Origin: Lentzea cavernae
GTDB taxonomy: Bacteria; Actinomycetota; Actinomycetes; Mycobacteriales; Pseudonocardiaceae
Assembly: GCF_014653695.1 (NCBI RefSeq)
Contig: NZ_BNAR01000014.1
Location: forward strand, 19,644-79,547
DNA length: 59,904 nt
Direction: 5' to 3'
Each line of letters starts with the position of its first letter. Positions within the stretch are counted from its first letter, which is position 1. Below are positions 17,117 to 23,769 of the stretch, in pieces. A model generated the notes under the pieces. That model saw only the letters and a list, made by a program, of their open reading frames with translations. It had not been told where the DNA came from and searched no databases. Both the position numbers and the translations under genes were made by a program.

Positions 17117-17157
17117 CGGAGGCGGTGCCAGCCGCTTTTCACTGCATGGGAGGTCGG

Positions 17158-17712
17158 TTGTCCGCGACCAGGATGCTGGTGCTCGGCGTGGTCAAGCTCG
17201 TCGGCGAGGCGCACGGTTACGTGGTGCGCCGCGAGCTGAAGTCGTGGTCGGCGGACAGCTGGGCGAACGTGCAGCCCGGCTCGATCTACCACGCGCTGAA
17301 GTCGCTGGCCAAGGACGGACTCCTGGAGCCGGTCGGCACCGAGGAGTCCGACGAGGGCCCCGCCCGCACCACCTACCGGATCACCGCGGCCGGCGAGCAC
17401 GAGCTGGACGACCTGCTCGCCCACGCCCTGGCCGACGCGACCGCCGGCAACGACGAGGTCTCCGCGGGCGTGGCCATGCTCAACCTCGTGCCGCGCAAGC
17501 AGGCGGTGGTGCTGCTCAGGAACCGGCTGGCAGGTCTCGAAGGGCAGCTCACGCCGACGCGGCACGGCATCGCGTCGATGCCGGAGATGGGCAAGCCCGC
17601 GCACGTCAGCGAGCTGTTCCGGCTGTGGCTCGTCCACCTCGAGGGCCAGGTGCGCTGGACCCGGGAGCTGATCGACCGCCTGGAGGCCGGTGAGTACGAG
17701 CTGAGGGACTAG
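17158..17712 (+). CDS. PadR family transcriptional regulator
   Basis: Winged-helix repressor, 184 residues. The N-terminal PadR domain (about 1-85) shows HGYVVRRELKSW, NVQPGSIYHALKSLAKDGLLE (given here as NVQPGSIYHALKSLAKDG) and TTYRITAAGEHEL; the C-terminal helical half is the PadR_C dimerisation domain. TTG 17158 is selected: GGGAGG stands 4 nt upstream and the resulting MSATRMLVLGVV start matches the family; ATG 17173 would cut the first helix. It precedes an ABC exporter operon, and two palindromes in the 58-nt gap (one over its own stop codon) are probable binding sites. The inducer is likely the exported compound. Confidence 0.9.
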   Translation: MSATRMLVLGVVKLVGEAHGYVVRRELKSWSADSWANVQPGSIYHALKSLAKDGLLEPVGTEESDEGPARTTYRITAAGEHELDDLLAHALADATAGNDEVSAGVAMLNLVPRKQAVVLLRNRLAGLEGQLTPTRHGIASMPEMGKPAHVSELFRLWLVHLEGQVRWTRELIDRLEAGEYELRD

Positions 17713-17727
17713 TCAAACTTGATTAGT
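17708..17727. promoter_or_regulatory. PadR operator, distal (O1)
   Basis: Imperfect palindrome ACTAGTCAA-AC-TTGATTAGT with one mismatch between arms; it overlaps the PadR stop codon. Its centre is 31 bp (about three helical turns) from that of O2, placing both sites on the same DNA face. Confidence 0.7.
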
Positions 17728-17737
17728 TCTCGCTAGC

Positions 17738-17759
17738 CTCTAGTCAAAGTTGACTAGAG
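17738..17759. promoter_or_regulatory. PadR operator, proximal (O2)
   Basis: Perfect palindrome with 10-base arms CTCTAGTCAA and TTGACTAGAG around an AG spacer, just upstream of the exporter ATPase ribosome site. The CTAGTCAA half-site is shared with O1. Occupancy would block transcription of the exporter genes. Confidence 0.75.
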
Positions 17760-17770
17760 GGGGTTCAGTC

Positions 17771-18703
17771 ATGATCGAGGCACGAGGCCTCGCGCGCCGG
17801 TTCACGACCAAGACCGGCCCCGTGGACGCCGTCCGCGGGGTGGACTTCGACGTCGCCGAGGGGGAACTCGTCGGGTTCCTCGGCCCGAACGGCGCGGGCA
17901 AGTCCACGACGTTGCGCATGCTCACCACGCTGCTGCAGCCGACGGCGGGCAAGGCGGTCGTCGCAGGGCACGACCTGCTGACCGACCCGGCGGGTGTGCG
18001 CCGCAACATCGGCTACGTCGGCCAGAAGGGCGGCGGCGGCCTGGACCAGCGCGTCGCTGACGAGCTGGAGTTCCAGGCCCGCTTCTACGGCCTCTCCAGG
18101 CAGGGCTCGCGCAGAAAGATTGCCGACCTGCTCGAACGGTTCGACCTGGCAGGTCTGGAGAAGCGCGCGATCGTCACGCTCTCGGGCGGCCAGCAGCGCC
18201 GGCTCGACATCGCGATGGGCATGCTGCACGACCCGCGCCTGCTGTTCCTGGACGAGCCGTCCACGGCGCTCGACCCGCAGAGCCGCCGCAACCTGTGGGA
18301 GCACATCAGGCAGCTCAAGGACGACGGCGTCACCGTCTTCCTGACCACGCACTACCTCGACGAGGCCGACTTCCTGAGCGACCGGCTGCTGGTGATCGAC
18401 CACGGCTCGATCGTCGGCGAGGGCTCACCGGACGAGCTCAAACACCGCGTGTCCGGCGACCTGGTCGTGCTCGGCACACCGCAAGCCTCGATCGTCGCGT
18501 CGAAGTTCGCCGATGCCGTGACCGAGGGCGAGAAGGTCAGCTTCCGCATCCCGAACGGCGACCGCGCGCTGCCGGGCCTGCTGCGCGACCTCGACAACAT
18601 CGGCGTGGAGCTGCACAGCGTCCAGGTGCACCGGCCGACGCTCGACGACGTGTTCCTGACCATGACCGGCCGCTCGTTGCGGGAGGAAGCCAATGCTGCG
18701 TGA
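17771..18703 (+). CDS. Multidrug ABC exporter, ATP-binding protein (DrrA-like)
   Basis: Cytosolic ATPase of an ABC-2 exporter, 310 residues. Walker A GPNGAGKSTTLRML (about 37), signature LSGGQQRRLDIAMGML, Walker B LLFLDEPSTALDP, H-loop TTHYLDEAD. The C-terminal part (about 220-310, ending with HRPTLDDVFLTMTG) is the DrrA-type regulatory region. ATG 17771 follows a purine-rich AGAGGGGG at good distance. Overlaps the permease gene by 11 nt. Controlled by the adjacent PadR repressor; the exported substrate is unknown. Confidence 0.92.
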   Translation: MIEARGLARRFTTKTGPVDAVRGVDFDVAEGELVGFLGPNGAGKSTTLRMLTTLLQPTAGKAVVAGHDLLTDPAGVRRNIGYVGQKGGGGLDQRVADELEFQARFYGLSRQGSRRKIADLLERFDLAGLEKRAIVTLSGGQQRRLDIAMGMLHDPRLLFLDEPSTALDPQSRRNLWEHIRQLKDDGVTVFLTTHYLDEADFLSDRLLVIDHGSIVGEGSPDELKHRVSGDLVVLGTPQASIVASKFADAVTEGEKVSFRIPNGDRALPGLLRDLDNIGVELHSVQVHRPTLDDVFLTMTGRSLREEANAA

Positions 18704-19406
18704 CACCTGGCTCGTGTTCTCCCGAGTGATGCTGCCGGTGGTGCGCAACCCGGTCGCGGTCGTGTTCGGGCTCGCCCAGCCGTTGCTCTACCTCGGGCTG
18801 TTCGGACCGCTGCTCGGCGACACCGGCTGGCAGTGGTTCGTGCCGGGCCTGCTGGTGCAGATGGCGTTGTTCGGCACCGCATACGCGGGCTTCTCGCTGC
18901 TGCCCGAGGTCCGCACAGGCGTGATGGAACGGCTGCGGGTCACCCCGGTCAGCCGGGTCGCGCTGCTCGTCGGCAGGGTCGGCAAGGACGTGTTGCTGCT
19001 GGTCGTGCAGGGTCTGTTGATCATGCTGGCGGCGATGCTGTTCGGCTTCCGGGCCACGGCCGGGCAGATGCTGCTCGGCCTCGGCCTGGTGGCGTTGCTG
19101 GGCGTCGCTATCGGCTCGGTGTCGTACGCGATCGCGCTGAAGGTGAAGCTGGAGTACGTCTTCGCGTCCGTGCTGTCGGCGACCATCGTGCCGTTGATGC
19201 TCTTGAGCGGCGTGCTGCTGCCCATGTCGAACGGCCCGCGGTGGCTCTACTGGCTGTCGCGGGTCAACCCGCTGGCGCACGTGGTCGACGCCGAGCGGTC
19301 GATCTTCAACCCCGGCTCGGTGCTCTACGGGTTGATCTCGGTCGTGGCGTTGGTGCTGGTCGGCGTGTTCTACGGCGTGCGGACGTTCAACCGCGAGTCA
19401 GCTTGA
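18693..19406 (+). CDS. ABC-2 type exporter permease (DrrB-like)
   Basis: Membrane permease of 237 residues with about six membrane segments, including PVAVVFGLAQPLLYLGLFGP, LLLVVQGLLIMLAAMLFGF and IVPLMLLSGVLLPM, the last being the typical ABC-2 motif where LLSGVLLPMSNGPRWLYWLSRVNPL (split: LLSGVLLPMSNGP, RWLYWLSRVNPL) precedes the final helices. ATG 18693 has GGAGG just upstream inside the ATPase gene. Tail-to-tail with rsmI, whose stop overlaps this gene by 9 nt. Confidence 0.9.
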   Translation: MLRDTWLVFSRVMLPVVRNPVAVVFGLAQPLLYLGLFGPLLGDTGWQWFVPGLLVQMALFGTAYAGFSLLPEVRTGVMERLRVTPVSRVALLVGRVGKDVLLLVVQGLLIMLAAMLFGFRATAGQMLLGLGLVALLGVAIGSVSYAIALKVKLEYVFASVLSATIVPLMLLSGVLLPMSNGPRWLYWLSRVNPLAHVVDAERSIFNPGSVLYGLISVVALVLVGVFYGVRTFNRESA

Positions 19407-20243
19407 CTTGATCGCGGCGTCGTAGAGGGTCTTCTTGCTGATCCCGGCCGCCTCCGCGACCTCGGCGGCGGCCGACTTCATCCGCTCCCCGTCGGCGACG
19501 CGCTGCTTCACCTCGGCGACGAGCGTGTCGAGGTCGGGCGTGTCCGCGACGGGAGCGGGCCCGAGCACCACGGTGATCTCGCCGCGTGCGCCTTCCACGG
19601 CCCACTCGGCGAGTTCGGCCAGACTCCCCCGCACGACCTCTTCGTACTTCTTCGTCAGCTCGCGGCACACGGCGGCGCGGCGGTCCGGCCCGAGCACCTC
19701 CACGGCGTCCGCGAGCGTGTCCGCGAGCCGGTGCGGGGCCTCGAAGAAGACGACGGTCCGCTGCTCGGTGGCCAGAGGGGCGAACCAGCGCTTGCGCTCA
19801 CCGGACTTGCGCGGCGGGAACCCGTCGAACGCGAACCTGTCGCTCGGCAGGCCGGACAGCGCGAGCGCCGTCGTCACCGCGGACGGCCCTGGCAGGCACG
19901 TGACCGTGAGGTCCTGCTCGACGCACGCGGCGACGAGCCGGTAGCCGGGGTCCGACACGGACGGCATTCCGGCGTCCGTCACGAGCAGCACGGTCTCGCC
20001 GTTGCGGATCGATTCGAGCAGCCCGGGAAGGCGCCCGACCTCGTTCTGGTCGTAGAAGCTGATCACCCGCCCGGTGGGCTTGACCTGCAACGCCATGGCC
20101 AAGCCGTGCAGCCGCCGGGTGTCCTCGGCGGCGATCACGTCGGCGGTCTCCAACGCCTCGATCAGGCGTGCGGAAGCGTCGCGAACGTCCCCGAGTGGGG
20201 TAGCTGCCAGGACCAGACGGCCTGAACCGGATACAGGACTCAC
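19398..20243 (-). CDS. rsmI: 16S rRNA (cytidine-1402-2'-O)-methyltransferase
   Basis: Tetrapyrrole-methylase-fold enzyme modifying C1402 of 16S rRNA. 281 residues with GRLVLAATPLGDVRDAS, AAEDTRRL, VLLVTDAGMPSVSDPG (SAM loop), CLPGPSAVTTALALSGLP, FDGFPPRK, and PHRLADTL. The C-terminal extension (KSAAAEVAEAAGISKKTLYDAA) is the HTH-like RsmI tail. GTG 20243 is preferred over GTG 20252: TAGGGT then 7 nt stands before it and family members start near GRLVLAATPLGD. Divergent from pmt, as in mycobacteria (Rv1003/Rv1002c). Confidence 0.94.
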   Translation of the reverse strand: MSPVSGSGRLVLAATPLGDVRDASARLIEALETADVIAAEDTRRLHGLAMALQVKPTGRVISFYDQNEVGRLPGLLESIRNGETVLLVTDAGMPSVSDPGYRLVAACVEQDLTVTCLPGPSAVTTALALSGLPSDRFAFDGFPPRKSGERKRWFAPLATEQRTVVFFEAPHRLADTLADAVEVLGPDRRAAVCRELTKKYEEVVRGSLAELAEWAVEGARGEITVVLGPAPVADTPDLDTLVAEVKQRVADGERMKSAAAEVAEAAGISKKTLYDAAIKSS

Positions 20244-20250
20244 AAGCTTC

Positions 20251-20260
20251 ACCCTACGAT
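20251..20260. promoter_or_regulatory. Overlapping divergent -10 elements of rsmI and pmt
   Basis: TACGAT on the plus strand (20255-20260) lies 7 nt before the pmt GTG at 20268; TAGGGT on the minus strand (20256-20251) lies 7 nt before the rsmI GTG at 20243. The two hexamers share two bases, so both promoters cannot be occupied at once and each -35 region lies inside the opposite gene. Confidence 0.55.
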
Positions 20261-20267
20261 CGGCGGC

Positions 20268-21806
20268 GTGACAGTCCTCGTGCAGCCAGGAGAGGCGCCC
20301 GTCGTCGTCGAGGAGCCGCGCACGGATCGTGCGGCCGCGCTCGACCCGCCTCCGTCCGGAGACCGGTTGCGCGGGTGGCTCATGACGGCCGTCGTGACGC
20401 TGATCGGTGCCGTCGTGCGCTTCTGGAACGTCGGGTATCCGACGGACAAGGGCACGCCGATCTTCGACGAGAAGCATTACGTGCCGCAGACGGCGCAGGT
20501 GCTGCGCAACGGCGGCTACGAGGACAACCCGGGCTACGAGCTGATTGTCCACCCGCCGCTCGCGAAGCAGCTGATGGCGATCGGCCAGGAGCTCTTCGGC
20601 TACGACGGCATCGGCTGGCGGTTCGCCTCCGCTCTCGCCGGCGCGATCACGATCCTGCTGATCGTCCGGATCGCCCGCCGCCTGACCCGTTCCGACCTGC
20701 TGGGCGCGCTCGCCGGCGTCCTGCTCATCGCGGACGGCGTCTCGCACGTCCAGTCGCGGATGGGCATGCTCGACATCTTCCTGGCGCTGTTCGTCGTCGC
20801 CGCGTTCGGCTGTCTGGTCGTCGACCGCGAACAGGTGCGGGCACGACTCGCCGAGGCCGTGCGCGAAGGATTCATCAACAGCTCGGCGTTCGGGCCGTGG
20901 CTGGGCTTCCGCTGGTGGCGCTTCGGCGCGGGCGTGATGCTCGGTGCGGCGTGCGGCATCAAGTGGTCGGGCATCTGGTACATCGCCGCGTTCGGTCTGC
21001 TGACGGTCGTCTGGAGCGCGCTGGCCCGTCGTGCCGCGGGCGTCGAGGAGCCGTGGCTGGGCGCGCTGGCGAAGGACGTGCTGCCGTCGCTGGGCGGCCT
21101 CGTCGCGATCCCCGTGCTCGTCTACGTCGCGACGTGGTTCCCGTGGATGGCGAGCGAGACCGGCATCGACCGGCACGTGGTCGGCGGCAAGGTCCAGGAC
21201 GTCTCGTACATCCCGGACGTCCTGCAGTCGCTCTGGTACAACGCGAAGAACGTCTACAAGTTCCACGTCGAGCTGGTGACCTCGGAGACCAACCGGCACC
21301 CGTGGGAGTCGAAGCCGTGGACGTGGCCGATGGGCCTGCGTCCGATGCTCTACTACTACGACAACTCCGTGACGGGCTGCGGCGCGGCGTCGTGCCTCGG
21401 CGCGATCATGCTCATCGGCACGCCCGCCATGTGGTGGCTCGCGTTCCCGGTGATCGGCTGGGCCCTGTTCCGCACGATCGGCCGCATGGACTGGCGCTAC
21501 GCGGGCGTCCTGGTCGGCTACGCCGCGGGCCTGCTGCCCTGGTTCCTCAACCTCGACCGGCAGATGTACTTCTTCTACGTCACGCCGATGGCGCCGTTCC
21601 TGGTGCTGCTGATCGTGCTGGCGATGGGCGAGGTCCTCGGCAAGCGGACGGCGGGTTCCGAACGCCGTGGCACCGGACTGCTCGTCGTCGCGCTGTACGT
21701 GGGCATCGTGGTGGCGAACTTCGTGTGGCTGTGGCCCATTCTCAACGGCAACCCGATCACACCGGAGATGTGGCAGCAGCAGCTCTGGCTGCCTAGCTGG
21801 CGCTGA
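20268..21806 (+). CDS. pmt: Polyprenol-phosphate-mannose protein O-mannosyltransferase
   Basis: GT39 (PMT) membrane enzyme that transfers mannose from polyprenyl-phosphate-mannose to Ser/Thr of proteins exported via Sec. 512 residues, about 10-11 membrane segments. The catalytic first loop carries FDEKHYVPQ (Asp-Glu pair, about residue 64) and HPPLAKQL; later loops contain the WPMGLRPMLYYY segment and LDRQMYFFYVTPM, all typical of bacterial Pmt (Rv1002c-like). GTG 20268 is preceded by TACGAT-N7 and lacks a ribosome site. Its 3-prime end overlaps the convergent anti-sigma gene by 14 nt. Confidence 0.94.
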   Translation: MTVLVQPGEAPVVVEEPRTDRAAALDPPPSGDRLRGWLMTAVVTLIGAVVRFWNVGYPTDKGTPIFDEKHYVPQTAQVLRNGGYEDNPGYELIVHPPLAKQLMAIGQELFGYDGIGWRFASALAGAITILLIVRIARRLTRSDLLGALAGVLLIADGVSHVQSRMGMLDIFLALFVVAAFGCLVVDREQVRARLAEAVREGFINSSAFGPWLGFRWWRFGAGVMLGAACGIKWSGIWYIAAFGLLTVVWSALARRAAGVEEPWLGALAKDVLPSLGGLVAIPVLVYVATWFPWMASETGIDRHVVGGKVQDVSYIPDVLQSLWYNAKNVYKFHVELVTSETNRHPWESKPWTWPMGLRPMLYYYDNSVTGCGAASCLGAIMLIGTPAMWWLAFPVIGWALFRTIGRMDWRYAGVLVGYAAGLLPWFLNLDRQMYFFYVTPMAPFLVLLIVLAMGEVLGKRTAGSERRGTGLLVVALYVGIVVANFVWLWPILNGNPITPEMWQQQLWLPSWR

Positions 21807-22449
21807 TCTCCAGCGCCCGCTCCCTGGTCAGGTCGCCCTCGAGTCGCATGGTGACCTGACCTCGTTGCCAGAGCAGGGTTTGCCCGGCCGTCCGCGGTTC
21901 CTCGGTGTGCCAGCCGCCCTGGCGATCGATGTAGAAGAACACGTGCGGGTACGGGATCCAGATCTTGTCGCCGACCTGCTCGACGCCTTCGCCGTGGACG
22001 AGCTTGCCGACGGTCGAGCTGATGGTGCCGTCGAACTGGTCGAGCCTTAGGTCCCCGTAGTGCAGCGTGACGAATCGTCCTTCGTGGACGGTCACCTCGT
22101 CCGGCTCGCCCAGCTCCTGCGGCAGGTGGATCTCGAACGGCATCTGCGTTCTCGCTGCTTCGAGCGACACGTCCTGGCTGGGCAGGGGTGCAGCGGTGCT
22201 CCGCGGCGCTTCCGTGCGGAACTCGACACCCGCGAACTCCAGCAGCTGCTGCACGCCCGCCCTGACCGCCGGCGACACCGCGAAGGCGATGGCGAAGGCC
22301 GTGATGGCCGCCGCCAGCGCCTTGAGCCACCGGTTTCTCCTGCGCGGGGCGTTGATCCTGGTGAGAACCGCTGCCGTGACGTCCGGCGGCTCCGGCACGT
22401 GGAGGTGGCGGCCGAGGTCGCGGAGGGCTTCCGCCCGGTCATCGGTCAT
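21793..22449 (-). CDS. Membrane anti-sigma factor-like protein
   Basis: 218 residues: a cytoplasmic N-terminus of about 40 (LGRHLHVPEPPDVTAAVLTRI), one membrane helix (about 43-63, KALAAAITAFAIAFAVSPAV), and an extracytoplasmic domain of about 150 residues ending with a beta-rich part (HVFFYIDRQGGWHTEEP). The HxxxCxxC zinc motif of classical anti-sigmas is absent. It overlaps the upstream ECF sigma gene by 11 nt, which is the main reason for the assignment. Likely holds the sigma factor at the membrane until a signal is sensed outside; the signal is unknown. Confidence 0.7.
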   Translation of the reverse strand: MTDDRAEALRDLGRHLHVPEPPDVTAAVLTRINAPRRRNRWLKALAAAITAFAIAFAVSPAVRAGVQQLLEFAGVEFRTEAPRSTAAPLPSQDVSLEAARTQMPFEIHLPQELGEPDEVTVHEGRFVTLHYGDLRLDQFDGTISSTVGKLVHGEGVEQVGDKIWIPYPHVFFYIDRQGGWHTEEPRTAGQTLLWQRGQVTMRLEGDLTRERALEISAS

Positions 22450-22960
22450 GGGCCACCTCCTCCAGCATCGGGCGCAGCTTGGCGAGCGCGCGGGACAACC
22501 GCGACTTCACGGTTCCCTTGGCGAGGTTGAGGGTCTGCGCGGTCTCGGCCTCGCTCAGGTCGAGCAGGTACCGGCACGTGACGACCTGGCGGTCGTGCTC
22601 GTTCAGGCTCTGGACGGCCTTCAGGAGCTTCGCCCGGGAGTCGTCCACGAGCGTGCCGGGATCGTCGTGGTCGACGGTCTCGGTGACGGCCGCGAGCCTG
22701 AGCTCCATCAGATTCCGCCTGCGCCTGCCGCGGTGCAGGTTCTTGGTCTCGTTGGCGACGATCTTGAGCAGCCACGGCTTGAAGTCGAGGCCCTCTTTGA
22801 ACGTGTGGAGCTTCCGGTAGGCCTTCACGAACGCCTCCTGCACCACGTCACCGGCGTCCGCACCCGCCCCGAGCAGGTACGCCGTCCGGTGCGCGAGCGC
22901 GGTGTACCGGGCGACCAGCTCGCCGTAGGCCGCCTGGTCACCTGCGATCGCCCGTGCCAC
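22439..22960 (-). CDS. ECF RNA polymerase sigma factor
   Basis: 173-residue extracytoplasmic-function sigma factor. Region 2 covers about 1-75 (AYGELVARYTALAHRTAYLL, DVVQEAFVKAYRKLHTF), region 4 about 105-165 (LNEHDRQVVTCRYLLDLSEA, LAKGTVKSRLSRALAKLR helix-turn-helix). GTG 22960 is the first normal start, but the frame runs back to an ATC at 22975 that would give MTDDAVARAIAGDQ, the usual ECF N-terminus, directly downstream of the proposed -10. Probably autoregulated through the palindromic promoter at 22984-23016. Overlapped by its putative anti-sigma gene. Confidence 0.93.
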   Translation of the reverse strand: MARAIAGDQAAYGELVARYTALAHRTAYLLGAGADAGDVVQEAFVKAYRKLHTFKEGLDFKPWLLKIVANETKNLHRGRRRRNLMELRLAAVTETVDHDDPGTLVDDSRAKLLKAVQSLNEHDRQVVTCRYLLDLSEAETAQTLNLAKGTVKSRLSRALAKLRPMLEEVAHDR

Positions 22961-22983
22961 CGCGTCGTCCGTGATGCCCTCTC

Positions 22984-23016
22984 TACACCGGGAACCTCAC
23001 GTTGGTTCCCGGTGTA
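22984..23016. promoter_or_regulatory. Symmetric divergent ECF promoter
   Basis: A 13-bp perfect inverted repeat (arms TACACCGGGAACC and GGTTCCCGGTGTA, 7-base spacer) lies between the divergent ECF sigma gene and the exported-protein gene. On each strand it reads GGGAACC, 14 nt, GGTGTA: an ECF-type -35 (GGAAC) followed by a plausible -10, so each strand has a promoter and the -35 of one overlaps the -10 of the other. The plus-strand -10 ends 8 nt before the ATG at 23025. Confidence 0.65.
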
Positions 23017-23024
23017 TTCGCGCC

Positions 23025-23627
23025 ATGAGGATTCTCGCCTTGTTGTGCGCTTTCATGCTGATCAGCGCCCCGAGCGCTGTCGCCGGCGCCTGGGCCGTCA
23101 CCTACGTCGACCCGGTGCCGTCGATCCAGCCCTCCGTGACCCACACGGTCGGCTACTGGGTGCTGCAACACGGCACGCACCCGTTCGCCGGCGACCTGGA
23201 CAAGACCGGCCTGCGCTTCCGCAACGGCGCGGACGAACGCGTGTTCGTCGGCTTCAGGCTCGGCGAACCCGCGCACTACGCCGTGACGTTCGTCCTGCCC
23301 GCGGGCACCTACGAGGTGTTCGGCGTGCAGGGCATCTTCCCCGACCACCTGCTCGGCACGCTGACGGTGCCGGGCACGTTGCTGCTCAAGCCGGTGGACC
23401 CGCAGATGGTGCGGGGACCGGCGGACGGCCCGTCGCCGTGGCAGGAGATCGCACCGCCACTGCCGAGAACCGCGGTCTCCGCCTCACCCGCCCCGGCGGC
23501 CGCGGTGGCGCCGGACGAGCCGTCGGGAAAGCCCTTACCGGTGTGGATCGCGGGGCTGGTCGTCGTCGGCGCGGCCGGCGTGTTCCTGCTGCTGCGCAAG
23601 AGGTTGCGGCCGTTCGGCCGAAGGTGA
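23025..23627 (+). CDS. Exported protein with C-terminal membrane anchor
   Basis: 200 residues: signal peptide MRILALLCAFMLISAPSAVAG (cleavage near residue 20), a compact beta-rich domain to about 130 (FRNGADERVFVGFRLGEPAHYAVTF, split FRNGADERVF / VGFRLGEPAHYAVTF; LPAGTYEVFGVQGIFP), a Pro/Ala-rich linker and a terminal membrane helix (WIAGLVVVGAAGVFLLL) followed by basic residues. I do not recognise the family; LPAGTYEV suggests an Ig-like or jelly-roll fold. Starting directly behind the ECF promoter, it is the most likely regulon target of the divergent sigma factor, perhaps an envelope-stress protein (inference). Confidence 0.75.
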   Translation: MRILALLCAFMLISAPSAVAGAWAVTYVDPVPSIQPSVTHTVGYWVLQHGTHPFAGDLDKTGLRFRNGADERVFVGFRLGEPAHYAVTFVLPAGTYEVFGVQGIFPDHLLGTLTVPGTLLLKPVDPQMVRGPADGPSPWQEIAPPLPRTAVSASPAPAAAVAPDEPSGKPLPVWIAGLVVVGAAGVFLLLRKRLRPFGRR

Positions 23628-23662
23628 GTGGTGAGGCGATCGGCGGAAACCGCCTCACCACT
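23627..23662 (+). terminator. Terminator after the exported-protein gene
   Basis: Perfect 12-bp stem, AGTGGTGAGGCG with CGCCTCACCACT, 12-base loop, followed by CTTC; it begins at the last base of the stop codon. Confidence 0.75.
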
Positions 23663-23769
23663 CTTCGCGTGGCATCCCGTGAGATGCCGAGGCTTCCGGG
23701 TGGACCACGACGTAGGTCGGTGAACGGTGGATCACCGTTACGGACCGGTCCGACGTTCACCCGGATCGC

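Noticed and set aside
15263..17239. 658-codon plus-strand frame over metG
   Set aside because: Antisense to metG, which has complete catalytic motifs.
17158..19406. Antibiotic biosynthesis cluster around the PadR exporter
   Set aside because: No biosynthetic genes adjoin it; metG and rsmI flank it directly.
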